Source of the DNA: an uncultured Eubacteriaceae bacterium
Lineage (GTDB): Bacteria; Bacillota; Clostridia; Peptostreptococcales; Anaerovoracaceae
Length of the DNA: 64,000 nucleotides
Assembly: GCA_903789635.1 (NCBI GenBank)
Contig: CAIFEY010000009.1
Coordinates: forward strand, 1-64,000
Direction: 5' to 3'
Shown: positions 33,945-42,427 of the stretch, piece by piece
Layout of the letters: every line of letters starts with the position of its first letter
How positions within the stretch are numbered: position 1 is the stretch's first letter
Translations under genes and position numbers: made by a program
Notes under the pieces: generated by a model
What the model saw: the letters and a program-made list of their open reading frames with translations, nothing else
The model's database searches: none
What the model was told of the DNA's origin: nothing

Positions 33945-34096
33945 AGTCGTGTCCTCCGATTCGGACGAACTCTCCGGCGCGGCAAAGTTCAAGGCAGCTG
34001 CCTTAATCAAAGACCTGATGTCCGGATGCTCGGGTAAGAACCAGCAATACATCTTGTTAAGGATAATATCACAAACGCTCTCTTAATGTAAATCTT

Positions 34097-34145
34097 GCAC
34101 GGGAAAAAATTTAATATCGCATGTAAAATTTTCGGCGTCCCGTGC
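34097..34145 (-). terminator. Hairpin downstream of the second GGDEF gene
   Basis: GCACGGGA (34097-34104) pairs with TCCCGTGC (34138-34145), enclosing an AAAATTT/AAATTTT inner stem. It lies directly after the stop of copy B and 150 bp before copy A on the minus strand. It could terminate or attenuate read-through into copy A. Confidence 0.6.
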
Positions 34146-34151
34146 GGAAAC

Positions 34152-35306
34152 TCAGCGCCTGCGGCTGAGTTCTCCGTGTTCAGCATAGAAATGCTGCTTG
34201 TCGGTGTACATCTTGGCGTCGAGCTTTCTCACGACGTCGTCGATGCTCTCTTTCTTCGGGTCAAAGGTCCCATAACCGCTGGAGCAGAGGAGCTGATACG
34301 GCTTCCTCGACTTCGCGTTGTAGTTCTCTAACTCGTTTTTCAGGCGTTCATTCAGATCAACCAGCAGGGAGAAACTGCTCTCCGTGGTGAAGATGAAGAA
34401 CTCGTCACCGGCATATCGGACAGCGCACCCGTGCTCCATCGCAAGGTGCTGAAGGATTCCGGCGAACTGCTCCAGAGCATTGTCGCCTTCCTTATGTCCG
34501 AACGTGTCATTGATGTATTTAAAGTTATTCAGGTCGCACATGATGCCGCCGTGCATCTTGCGGAAGACCGTCGTACTATATAGAAAATTGCGATTTAAAA
34601 TGCCGGTCAGCTGGTCCACAAACGCGGACTCGTTCTGCAGCGAGAGCAGGGTCGCGACCATGGAGAATGCCATGGAGATCCAGCTCAGAGAGACGCCGTA
34701 GAAGAACAGCATCTGCAGCAGGTAGCCGATCGTGATCGGTCCTAAGAATACGCCGATCGGGAAGAACCGGATGTTGCGGTTCTTATGCTTGAAGCGGAAG
34801 TAGTCCCAGATGCTGTACGTCATACATACCGCGAGGTAGAAGACGAATGCGTAGGAGCCCCACTCCCTCTGATAAACATTGTTGCGGTTGATGCTGAAGA
34901 TGATCGGGGTGAAGATGTTCGCCGCGATAACCACCGTGAGCAGCGAGCTGATGACGACGTAGTTCCGGATGAACTTTCTCGTCTTCTCGTTGTCTCCGTA
35001 GAGGTGCATCTTCAGGAAAGTCAGCCATCCGACCGGTACCCAGCAGTTTCCCAGGTAGTTGATCGAGTTGGACGCCATATTCATAAACTCCCAGAAAGGG
35101 GTCGTCCGACCGTCCGAAACGAAAGCTAAGAGGTCGAAAAAAGCCATTGCAATTGCTCCGATGAACAAGATGCGTATGGCTTGTAAGTCTTTCCTCGTTT
35201 TCGTCAGGAGCAGCGATCGGCCGCAGTACATCGCGATGATCAGCAGTTCAATGGCCATGAGATCCGCTATGAGAGCGGCGGAAACATTTAAAGTGCTGCC
35301 TTGCAT
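34152..35306 (-). CDS. Membrane-bound GGDEF-domain diguanylate cyclase (copy B)
   Basis: 384 aa. The layout is the same as copy A: a multi-helix membrane half starting 'SAALIADLMAIELLIIAMYC', with a shared 'RFFPIGVFLGPITIGY' segment, then a GGDEF domain (GGIMCDLNNFKYINDTFGHKEGD region and signature AGDEF near residue 299). The DNA of the two copies is nearly identical over parts of the membrane domain (for example around 33370 and 34735), while the ends differ. It lacks an RxxD I-site. The start follows CTGGAGG, and a promoter is seen at 35338-35367. The periplasmic or membrane signal sensed is unknown. Confidence 0.9.
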   Translation of the reverse strand: MQGSTLNVSAALIADLMAIELLIIAMYCGRSLLLTKTRKDLQAIRILFIGAIAMAFFDLLAFVSDGRTTPFWEFMNMASNSINYLGNCWVPVGWLTFLKMHLYGDNEKTRKFIRNYVVISSLLTVVIAANIFTPIIFSINRNNVYQREWGSYAFVFYLAVCMTYSIWDYFRFKHKNRNIRFFPIGVFLGPITIGYLLQMLFFYGVSLSWISMAFSMVATLLSLQNESAFVDQLTGILNRNFLYSTTVFRKMHGGIMCDLNNFKYINDTFGHKEGDNALEQFAGILQHLAMEHGCAVRYAGDEFFIFTTESSFSLLVDLNERLKNELENYNAKSRKPYQLLCSSGYGTFDPKKESIDDVVRKLDAKMYTDKQHFYAEHGELSRRR

Positions 35307-35612
35307 CCAATATCCTCCAGACCAGGTATGTGTTATCTAAATAGTCGTTAATGTCTCTATTAGTCAAAAATAATCGGTGTAGTTGAAATATGTTAAATTA
35401 TAACACAATGGTGTTTTATATGTCTATCTCTATAGCCTAAATTTTGCTTAAGTGGCGCACAAAATGTTGTACATGCAATAGATATCATCAAATATATTGA
35501 TTTCGGCCGTCCCCGCCATCCGTTGTAAGCGGTTACTTTCCCGAGAAAAAGGTAATAATAATTAATATAAGATCGGCTGCGGATGAGCCGCGGTCTGAAG
35601 GAGGCAGAAAGT
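35307..35612. other. Divergent intergenic region between GGDEF and msrBA genes
   Basis: 306 bp of AT-rich DNA. Besides the minus-strand promoter there is a weak plus-strand candidate, TTACTT (35533-35538) and TAATAA (35556-35561), for the msr gene. GGCT/AGCC forms a small hairpin in its leader (about 35575). I see no other structure. Confidence 0.4.
35338..35367 (-). promoter_or_regulatory. Promoter of the second GGDEF gene
   Basis: On the minus strand TTGACT (35362-35367), 18-bp spacer, TATTTA (35338-35343), about 30 bp before the ATG at 35306. Confidence 0.5.
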
Positions 35613-36602
35613 ATGAACATCAAGGTAAATATAGACAGAGAGAAGAACAGGGAGAGCGAGCAGGACCTGCGCGAGCGGATCGGCGATCAGGCCTACGAGG
35701 TCACGCAGAACGAGGGGACGGAGCCGCCGTTTTCCGGAAAATACGATAATTTCTTCGAAAAGGGCATCTATGTCGACATCGTGAGCGGCGAGCCGCTGTT
35801 CACCTCGCTGGATAAGTTCGACTCGGGCTGCGGCTGGCCGGCGTTCTCCAAGGGGATCGGCACCAACGCGATGCGCTACGACCGCGATTTCAGCTTCGGC
35901 ATGGAGCGCGTCAAGGTCAACAGCGCCGGGGCTGGATCCCACCTGGGCCACGTGTTCGAGGATGGTCCTAAGGACAGGGGCGGCCTGCGCTACTGCATCA
36001 ATTCCGCGGCGCTGAGGTTCATCCCGTACGACGAGATGGCTTCGGAGGGCTTCGGAAAACTTCAGCGTGAGGCCTGGCCGCGCGAGGAGGACGTCTCCCC
36101 GAACCGCGTTATCTACCTGGCCGGCGGCTGTTTCTGGGGAACGGAGAAATATCTGCAGCAGTTCCACGGTGTCGTCTCGACAGAGGTGGGCTACGCGAAC
36201 GGCAAGTTCCTGGAGCCGACCTATGAGGAGGTCTGCCGCGACAACACTGGTCACGCTGAGACCGTCCGAGTGGTCTATGATCCGCAGAAAATCTCGCTCG
36301 GGGAGCTCGTCTCACGCTACTTTGACGTGATCGACCCGCTGTCCGTCAACCATCAGGGCGGCGACTTCGGAAGCCAGTACAGGACCGGCATCTACTTTGT
36401 CGACGATGCCCAGCTCGCGGAGATCCGGCCGGTATACGACGCCCTCGCAGAGAAGCTTGGAGAGCCGCTCGCCGTCGAGCTCATCCCGATCGACAACTAC
36501 TCCGTCGCCGAGGAATACCACCAGAAGTATCTCGACAAGAATCCGGGCGGCTACTGCCACATCCCGGGGAGGATGATGCACATCGAGGAGCATGAGGAAT
36601 AA
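35613..36602 (+). CDS. msrBA: Bifunctional peptide methionine sulfoxide reductase MsrB-MsrA
   Basis: 329 aa from the ATG at 35613, preceded by GAAGGAGG. The N-terminal 150 residues are MsrB, reducing Met-R-sulfoxide: [23 protein letters not shown] and the catalytic Cys in [10 protein letters not shown]. The C-terminal half is MsrA, reducing Met-S-sulfoxide: GGCFWGTEK with the nucleophile Cys and GYANG after it. The order B-A is the reverse of the A-B fusions of some pathogens. No signal peptide is present, so it repairs cytosolic proteins after oxidative stress, a useful trait in an anaerobe. The FNR-like gene follows on the same strand. Confidence 0.95.
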   Translation: MNIKVNIDREKNRESEQDLRERIGDQAYEVTQNEGTEPPFSGKYDNFFEKGIYVDIVSGEPLFTSLDKFDSGCGWPAFSKGIGTNAMRYDRDFSFGMERVKVNSAGAGSHLGHVFEDGPKDRGGLRYCINSAALRFIPYDEMASEGFGKLQREAWPREEDVSPNRVIYLAGGCFWGTEKYLQQFHGVVSTEVGYANGKFLEPTYEEVCRDNTGHAETVRVVYDPQKISLGELVSRYFDVIDPLSVNHQGGDFGSQYRTGIYFVDDAQLAEIRPVYDALAEKLGEPLAVELIPIDNYSVAEEYHQKYLDKNPGGYCHIPGRMMHIEEHEE

Positions 36603-36757
36603 TTCGGAATGCTTCGGGCTTCTGCCGGACTGCTGTTGGACAAAGTACAGCCTTCAGCAGGAAGAACCCGGGCTGCCGGAATTTCAGTACGATTATTAAA
36701 TTGTCAATGTACACGAAATATATAGTAAAAAGAGGCGGTGCCTCTTCAGGAGGAAAT

Positions 36758-37483
36758 ATGGATCTATATGAATCGAAGGTACTCGCGGTGACGCCGCTTG
36801 AAAATCACGTATATCTCTTTCGCGTGGAGCGCCCGGAGGGCGTAACTTTCCGCGCGGGCGGCCACATGCACGTCGGCCTGCCGGGATTTCTGAAGGACGG
36901 CGAGCGCCATAAGGAGTTCGTGCACCACATGACGATTCTGTCCGACCCGGACGACGATGTGCTCGAGTTTATCACGCGCATTCCGGCGGAGAATCCGTCT
37001 CCGTTCAAGCAGGTGCTGGCGGGCATCCGTCCGGGCGATTCGGTCACCTTATTTAAATTCGCTTCGATTCTGAACCTGCAGGACCACCCGATGGTTTTCC
37101 TGACGATGGGCGTAGGCCTGTCGACGACGTACTCGCTGCTGAAGGCGTACGCGAAGACTGACCGCGCCCAGCGCTTCATCTCCCTGCAGGTCGGACGCGA
37201 GCCGCTGCTGCGTAAGGAGATGGAGGAGGCGTCCTCCGGAAGCGCGGTTCTCCTGTACGCGGAGCATCGCGAGGATTTCCGCGAGGAAGAGGAGAAGCTC
37301 TTCGCGGACGCCGAGCTGTCCTCAGGCGGTTACTTCTATATAATCGGAAAGGACGATTTTCTAGTCGAGCAGGTCCGCCGCTGCCTCGCGCACGGCATCC
37401 CGAAGGAGCGGATCTGCCTCGACAAGAGTGGGGAAAAGGCCGCGCCGATCTTCGAGCAGGCAGAGGGATCATCGGTTCAGTAA
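36758..37483 (+). CDS. FNR-like flavin/NAD(P)H oxidoreductase
   Basis: 241 aa from the ATG at 36758 after CAGGAGG. The ferredoxin-NADP reductase fold is indicated by an N-terminal beta-barrel with 'RAGGHMHVGLPG' for the flavin, and the NAD(P)-binding domain starting MGVGLSTTYSLL and continuing with 'ISLQVGREPLL' and 'GYFYIIGKDDFLVEQVRRCL'. No 2Fe-2S or other cofactor domain is fused, so it must pass electrons to a separate partner. Its place just after msrBA suggests a possible role in redox repair, but this is inference. It ends 74 bp before a strong terminator. Confidence 0.8.
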   Translation: MDLYESKVLAVTPLENHVYLFRVERPEGVTFRAGGHMHVGLPGFLKDGERHKEFVHHMTILSDPDDDVLEFITRIPAENPSPFKQVLAGIRPGDSVTLFKFASILNLQDHPMVFLTMGVGLSTTYSLLKAYAKTDRAQRFISLQVGREPLLRKEMEEASSGSAVLLYAEHREDFREEEEKLFADAELSSGGYFYIIGKDDFLVEQVRRCLAHGIPKERICLDKSGEKAAPIFEQAEGSSVQ

Positions 37484-37556
37484 CTTCGGTAATATAATTG
37501 CAGCGGTGTGAAAGTACGTGTCTTGAAATAATCTATATAAAATGGAGTAACGTTCT

Positions 37557-37590
37557 GACAGTATCCGAGAAATTGGATACTGTCTTTTTC
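37557..37590 (+). terminator. Intrinsic terminator
   Basis: Perfect 10-bp stem GACAGTATCC/GGATACTGTC (37557-37566 and 37575-37584) followed by TTTTTC. It ends the FNR-like transcript. Confidence 0.9.
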
Positions 37591-37681
37591 TGCGGCAAAA
37601 TGTTTCTGTATTTATGAAAAATAGTGGCTTTGCTGCTTGCCTCCACATTAGTTTCGAATCTTTACTCGAGTATAACTGATT

Positions 37682-37716
37682 GTACGCAAAAAGTAAAGCC
37701 TTTACTTTTTGCGTAC
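37682..37716. promoter_or_regulatory. Perfect 35-bp palindrome over the fic promoter
   Basis: Arms 37682-37698 and 37700-37716 are exact complements of 17 bases around a single C; the inner part reads GTAAAG-C-CTTTAC. Single copies of the inner heptamer CTTTACT/AGTAAAG also occur at 37660-37666 and 37732-37738, on both sides. The right arm contains the -35 of the fic promoter. It is most likely an operator for the HTH domain of the Fic protein. Confidence 0.75.
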
Positions 37717-37729
37717 GCCGTGGTATAAA
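37701..37729 (+). promoter_or_regulatory. fic promoter
   Basis: TTTACT (37701-37706), 17-bp spacer, TATAAA (37724-37729) with TGG before it. The -35 lies inside the palindrome, so binding there would repress. Confidence 0.65.
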
Positions 37730-37771
37730 TAAGTAAAGATAAAACGCAATGGCGAGCCGGAGGTAAAGGTT

Positions 37772-38878
37772 ATGACTTCATACGCAGGGCTGCTGCAGAA
37801 ATTAAAGGAAAAGGGAATGACGCGGTCAGCACTGGGCGCGAAGCTTGGGATCTCGTCCAGGACCATCGCCAAGATCGGCCGCGGCGAGAAGATTGCGGAC
37901 TGGGTGCTGGAGAGGATCGCGGAGTACTTCGGATGCGAGGTCAGCGATCTCGCAGATGCCGGATATGATAGGAAGACAAAGAACAATGCAGCATATCACA
38001 GCGGCTTTGCCGTTTCTGCCGAGGACAAAGGCTTCCCTGCACTGCAGGCCGCCAGAGTTGCTGACGGCTCGCTTCCATATAATAATGGTACGAACGGCGC
38101 AGGCGGCAGGCATAGCGGCACCGATCAGAACGTAAACTATCTGCTGAAGACACTGAGGGAGGAAAAGTCGGTCGGCCTCCCCGGCGGCATCTATCATGAG
38201 ATGCAGATCCGCATGACCTACAATTCCAATCACATCGAGGGAAGCCGCCTCAGCGAGGAACAGACGCGCATGATCTTCGAGACAGCCACGATCAGCGCGG
38301 AGGAAGGTGTGCTCGTCGATGATGTCATCGAAACCGCTAATCATTTCCGCTGCATCGACCTCGTGATCGACCGCGCAGAGGAGCCGCTTACCGAGAAACT
38401 GATCAAGGAACTGCACCGCCTGCTGAAACAGGGAACGCGTGATTCCGATCTGCCGTGGTTCGCCGTCGGTGATTATAAGAAGCGTCCGAACGTGGTCGGC
38501 GGCAGAAAGACCGCAAGGCCGTCTGAGGTTCACGCCCGCATGGAACAGCTGTTGAACAGCTACGAGGTACTCGGCGCAACTGAGGGAATTTCCTTTAATG
38601 ACATCATCCGCTTCCATTACGAGTTCGAGCGCATCCATCCGTTTCAGGACGGGAACGGCAGGGTCGGCCGCCTGATCGCGCTGAAGGAATGCCTGCGGTG
38701 GAACATCGTCCCGTTCCTGATCGAAGATACGAAGAAGGTGTATTACTACCGCGGACTGTCGATGTGGGAGGAGGAAAAGGGGTACCTGACCGATACCTGC
38801 CTCGACGGACAGGATACTTTTAGAAAATTGTTGGAAATGTTTGAAATTCCTGTTCCAGATGCATCTGACAAAGTGTAA
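37772..38878 (+). CDS. Fic-domain protein with N-terminal helix-turn-helix
   Basis: 368 aa. Residues about 1-62 are a Cro/CI-type HTH: MTRSALGAKLGISSRTIAKIGRGE. A low-complexity linker follows. The Fic domain contains the inhibitory motif S-x-x-x-E-G (SNHIEG, about 152-157) placed before the core, as in class II Fic proteins. The full catalytic motif HPFQDGNGRVGR lies at about 288-299. Fic enzymes usually transfer AMP to a hydroxyl of a target protein, and the inhibitory Glu keeps the enzyme off. No separate antitoxin gene is seen. The HTH and the palindrome over its own promoter suggest autorepression. The protein target is unknown. Confidence 0.92.
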   Translation: MTSYAGLLQKLKEKGMTRSALGAKLGISSRTIAKIGRGEKIADWVLERIAEYFGCEVSDLADAGYDRKTKNNAAYHSGFAVSAEDKGFPALQAARVADGSLPYNNGTNGAGGRHSGTDQNVNYLLKTLREEKSVGLPGGIYHEMQIRMTYNSNHIEGSRLSEEQTRMIFETATISAEEGVLVDDVIETANHFRCIDLVIDRAEEPLTEKLIKELHRLLKQGTRDSDLPWFAVGDYKKRPNVVGGRKTARPSEVHARMEQLLNSYEVLGATEGISFNDIIRFHYEFERIHPFQDGNGRVGRLIALKECLRWNIVPFLIEDTKKVYYYRGLSMWEEEKGYLTDTCLDGQDTFRKLLEMFEIPVPDASDKV

Positions 38879-38964
38879 GATGGGAAGAGAAATACCCTGT
38901 TGATCAGAAAGAAAAGCTTTAGGTTTATAAACAGCGTTTATGAAGATGGAGGAAAAGGAAAAAA

Positions 38965-39597
38965 ATGAAGAAGATGATTTTAATCAACGCGAGCCCGCGC
39001 AAGAAGGGAAACACTGCACAGATGCTGCACGCAGCCGAGGATGCCGCACGCGAGGCGGGCGCAGAGACGGAGTTCGTCAATCTCTACGACCTGAACTACA
39101 CCGGGTGCCGCAGCTGCCTGGCCTGTAAGGTGAAGGACGGGGAGCGCTGCAAGTGCTTCTGGAAGGATGACCTGTCCCCGCTGCTTGACCGGATCTTCGC
39201 CGCCGACTGTGTAATCTTCGGAAGCCCGGTCTACCTCGGGCAGCCGACCGCGCAGTTCCGCGCACTGCTCGAGCGCATGGTCTTCTGCGCGCTGTCCTAC
39301 GACGACTATTCCTGCTACTATAAGGGAAGGCTGAATGTCGGCATGATCTACACGATGAACGCTCCGCAGGAATTCTACGAGCATTCGATGCTCCACCGGT
39401 TCGCCGAGCTCGAGGGTACGTTCCGTATGTTCAATGGCACCGTCGCCTCGGTTACGTCCTGTGACACTCTGCAGGTGAGCGACTACAGCAAGTTCGCGAT
39501 GCGCGGATTCGACCCGAAGCATAAGAAGCTTCACCACGACGAGCAGTTCCCGCGCGACCTGGAGAACGCCCGCGCGCTCGCAAAACAGCTGCTGTAG
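38965..39597 (+). CDS. Flavodoxin-fold NAD(P)H-dependent oxidoreductase
   Basis: 210 aa. It has the FMN-phosphate loop ASPRKKGNTAQML (about 9-21), a Cys cluster CRSCLACKVKDGERCKC (about 48-64) and the 'VIFGSPVYLGQPTAQFRALLERM' flavin-site segment. This is the iron-sulfur-flavoprotein/WrbA-like type widespread in anaerobes; the cysteine cluster may hold an Fe4S4. The start follows GGAGGAAAAGG. It is followed, 284 bp downstream, by a related gene interrupted by a stop codon. The substrate is unknown. Confidence 0.88.
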   Translation: MKKMILINASPRKKGNTAQMLHAAEDAAREAGAETEFVNLYDLNYTGCRSCLACKVKDGERCKCFWKDDLSPLLDRIFAADCVIFGSPVYLGQPTAQFRALLERMVFCALSYDDYSCYYKGRLNVGMIYTMNAPQEFYEHSMLHRFAELEGTFRMFNGTVASVTSCDTLQVSDYSKFAMRGFDPKHKKLHHDEQFPRDLENARALAKQLL

Positions 39598-39880
39598 TTC
39601 AGCAGTCCGCTAATGTCCGCACGCGCGGCTTAATGTTTACAATTACATCCATACCGGCGTGATAGGAAATCGTGACACGAGTGGTATAATATAATATAAG
39701 GATGATTAGAAAACGGCCGCGGCATAGAACCTGCGGCCGAAATGAAGCATGCCCGCGGCGCAGAAGCTGCGGGGGACTGCGGTGCGGAAGGCCGGGGGAG
39801 CGCTCCTGAGCCGCCTGCGCCGGGCAATACGCGCATTCATGCAGCTGCACGCAATGCGTTTTATTATGGGAGGATGAAAA
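39598..39880. other. Intergenic region with an extended -10
   Basis: 283 bp. TGGTATAAT (39682-39690) is a good extended -10 for the interrupted flavoprotein gene, but no -35 is evident. The GC-rich leader that follows contains GCGGC-type inverted repeats (for example AACGGCCGCGGC and CTGCGGCCG near 39712-39738). Otherwise nothing is seen. Confidence 0.45.
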
Positions 39881-40504
39881 ATGAAAGTACTGTTATTAAA
39901 CGGAAGCCCGCACACGAAGGGATGTACTGCCCGCGCACTTCAGGAGATCGAGACCACGCTTTAGAAAGAGGGGATCGAGACGGAGCTGCTGAACGTCGGC
40001 GGAAAGGACATCAGGGGATGTACCGCATGCGGAAAGTGTGAAGAACTGGGCAGGTGCATCTTTGACGATGAGGTCAACAAGATCGGAGAGAAGTTCAAGG
40101 AGGCGGACGGACTCGTCGTCGGAAGCCCGGTTTACTACGGTTCGCCGAACGGCACGATCCTGTCCCTGCTCGACCGCCTGTTCTACAGTGCATCGTACCC
40201 GCTGCAGATGAAGGTCGGAGCCGCAGTCGTCAGCTGCAGAAGGGGCGGAGCGACCGCTTCGTTCGACGTCCTGAACAAGTACTTCTCCATCTCCGGCATG
40301 CCGATCGCGACGAGCACGTACTGGAACCAGGTTCACGGCTTCAGCGCAGAGGACGTCGAGAAGGACCTCGAGGGCCTGCAGACGATGCGCAACCTGGGAC
40401 GCAACATGGCATTCCTGATCCGTGCGATCGATGCGCAGAAGAAGGTTTCCGGACTGCCGGAGGAAGAGACGAGCTTCTTCACGAGCTTCCCTGACGGAAA
40501 ATAG
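39881..40504 (+). pseudogene. Flavodoxin-fold oxidoreductase interrupted by an in-frame TAG
   Basis: A good ribosome site (GGGAGGATG) and ATG at 39881 open a frame MKVLLLNGSPHTKGCTARAL that runs into TAG at codon 28 (39962-39964). It then continues in the same frame for 180 more codons with clear homology: KEGIETELLNVGG, a CTACGKCEELGRC cluster, VVGSPVYYGSPNGTILSLLDR and a normal C-terminus. No frameshift or second stop is present. One base change from GAG or CAG would explain it. Most genes here end in TAG or TAA, so TAG is a normal stop. Recent loss, read-through, or a sequencing error are all possible. Confidence 0.8.
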
Positions 40505-40546
40505 ATGAAAGAAGAAAGATACAGAAAGTAATTACAGGAGAACTGG

Positions 40547-41548
40547 ATGAAGATAAAGCGAGCGATACTGCACATCATTGATTTCATTTCCAACGTCTAC
40601 CTGCCTTCGCAGCAGGAGCTGGACTGTGACAGCGAGGTGGTCCGGACGTACCTGGAGACGCACATCGAGCGGAGTCAGGCGGAGACGCGGGCGAACCTCG
40701 CGGTGTTCACGCAGGACAGCCATTTCGCTGCCGCCCTGCAGGACTATCAGGATGGGGCAAAGGACTTCGTCACCTTCACACAGGGCATTGCGGAAAACCT
40801 GAAGGCCGCGCTCGAGGCGTCCGACGCGGAGACCTCGTACGACCTGCTCGTGGCAGAATTCACGGAAGATGACGGGCAGAAGCTCGCGGTCTTCCTGCTC
40901 GATCACCGCACGGCGTACACGCACGTGGTGGATCACGGCGGGGAGGGCATCGCGACGACGATCATCAGGAACCATGCGATCCTGCCGGGAGACAAGCAGA
41001 AGGCCGCGGCGTCCGCGATCATCGACGAAAACACGAAGAGAATCCGCTACACGGATAAGAAAGTCGAAATCGAGGGAGAGAAGGTCTGTCTTCTCGAGCA
41101 GGAGATCCTGGAATGCGAGAAGGAGCTGGCCAACAGCAACCTGTTCGTCGCTGTCGAGAAGATCACGCGCGATGTCGCCGAGTCCTACGGACAGAACTCC
41201 TCCATCGCGCTCGCCATGGCGAAGACCTATATCTCGGACAACGCGGAGACCACGGACCGCCTGTCGCCGGACGACGTCGGGCGGCAGGTCTTCTCCGGAT
41301 CGCCGACCATGCAGGCGTCCTTCAGCGAGAAGGTCGAGGATGCACAGCTGCCCAAGCAGGCAGTCATCGACCAGGAGATCGCAGTAAAGAAGGGCAAGAG
41401 CCAGAAGATCAAGACGGACACGGGCATTGAAATCACATTCCCGTCCGAGTACGCCGGAAACGACGACTTCATCGAGTTCATCAATCAGCCGGATGGAACG
41501 ATTTCCATCGCCGTGAAAAACATCGGAAAGATCATGACCCGGCTGTAG
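40547..41548 (+). CDS. 37-kDa nucleoid-associated protein (NA37/YejK family)
   Basis: 333 aa, close to the family length. Matching features are the N-terminal 'AILHIIDF' strand, an early acidic helix region, the central AVFLLDHRTAYTHVV, 'IIRNHAILPGDKQKAAASAIIDENTKRIRY' with its conserved Pro, and the C-terminal 'QKIKTDTGIEITFPSEY…IEFINQPDGTISIAVKNIGKI'. E. coli YejK (NdpA) binds the nucleoid; the role in Firmicutes is not known. The start follows ACAGGAGAA. It is 14 bp before nnrE, so the two are co-transcribed, an unusual pairing. Confidence 0.8.
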   Translation: MKIKRAILHIIDFISNVYLPSQQELDCDSEVVRTYLETHIERSQAETRANLAVFTQDSHFAAALQDYQDGAKDFVTFTQGIAENLKAALEASDAETSYDLLVAEFTEDDGQKLAVFLLDHRTAYTHVVDHGGEGIATTIIRNHAILPGDKQKAAASAIIDENTKRIRYTDKKVEIEGEKVCLLEQEILECEKELANSNLFVAVEKITRDVAESYGQNSSIALAMAKTYISDNAETTDRLSPDDVGRQVFSGSPTMQASFSEKVEDAQLPKQAVIDQEIAVKKGKSQKIKTDTGIEITFPSEYAGNDDFIEFINQPDGTISIAVKNIGKIMTRL

Positions 41549-41562
41549 GGAAGGGGGACGTT

Positions 41563-42339
41563 ATGGACTGCATTTCCGTAGAAAACATGAGGATCAGCGA
41601 CCAAAACACGATTAGGACCAGGGTGCCGAGCCTGGAGCTGATGCGCCGCGCGGCCGCAGGAATCAGGAAGGCCTGTGACTTCGGGGAGGGACCGGCAGCG
41701 ATCTGCGTCGGTTCCGGAAACAACGGCGGCGACGGGTTCGCGCTCGCCGAGATACTGCAGGATGAGGGGATCCCGTGCACCGTCTTCACGGTCAGCGATC
41801 ACTGGTCGCACGACAGCTGTTACTATAAGGAGCGCGCGGAGCTCTCCGGTGCTGCTGTGACCCCGTATGAAGAGGGGAAGGACATGCTCGAGGGCTTCAG
41901 GGTCATCGTCGACTGCCTGCTCGGAACGGGCTTCCAGGGCGACGTCAGAGGCCTGTACCGCAGCATGATCGAGGAAATCAACCGCTCGGAGGCGTTCGTG
42001 ATCGGCTGTGACATCAACAGCGGGATGAACGGCGACAGCGGACAGGGAAGCACGATCGTTCACGCCGACCAGACGGTGACGATCGGCTTTGTCAAACAGG
42101 GACTGATCACGGAGAACGCGGGAAAATACATGGACCGCCTTACCGTCACGGACATCGGGATCGACCTCGATCACACCGAGGACGAGATCCTCTCCGAAAA
42201 CGTCTGGAAGCAGCTGACGATGCAGAAGACCGCTGAGATCCAGACGCTGGAAGACGGGACCGAGTACCTCCTGCGCGCAGGACACCGGGCCTACCGCATG
42301 CCGGAATGGCTGGACACCAGGGTCGTCGTGAGCCGTTAG
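41563..42339 (+). CDS. nnrE: NAD(P)H-hydrate epimerase (YjeF_N domain)
   Basis: 258 aa. The enzyme interconverts R and S forms of damaged, hydrated NAD(P)H so that the dehydratase can repair it. Conserved points are the 'VPSLELMRRAA' helix, the nucleotide-binding VGSGNNGGDGFALAE, the catalytic-region VDCLLGTGFQGDVRG, and 'VIGCDINSGMNGDSGQ' with the K+/substrate Asp. Only the epimerase domain is present; the ADP-dependent dehydratase usually fused to it must be encoded elsewhere. The ribosome site is GGAAGGGGGACG. The nudC gene 88 bp downstream also acts on NAD(H), so this looks like a nicotinamide-nucleotide maintenance cluster. Confidence 0.9.
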   Translation: MDCISVENMRISDQNTIRTRVPSLELMRRAAAGIRKACDFGEGPAAICVGSGNNGGDGFALAEILQDEGIPCTVFTVSDHWSHDSCYYKERAELSGAAVTPYEEGKDMLEGFRVIVDCLLGTGFQGDVRGLYRSMIEEINRSEAFVIGCDINSGMNGDSGQGSTIVHADQTVTIGFVKQGLITENAGKYMDRLTVTDIGIDLDHTEDEILSENVWKQLTMQKTAEIQTLEDGTEYLLRAGHRAYRMPEWLDTRVVVSR

Positions 42340-42427
42340 CGGCAGGAAATGGTAAAAAATTCCATGTGGGTCGTTCTGTATAAGAGCACAGTAAAGAAAA
42401 TGTAAGGGGAGAACGCAGGAGAAGACT

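Noticed and set aside
39881-40504. Pyrrolysine or other reassignment of TAG
   Set aside because: Many genes in the window end in TAG, so it is an ordinary stop here; no pyl genes are seen.
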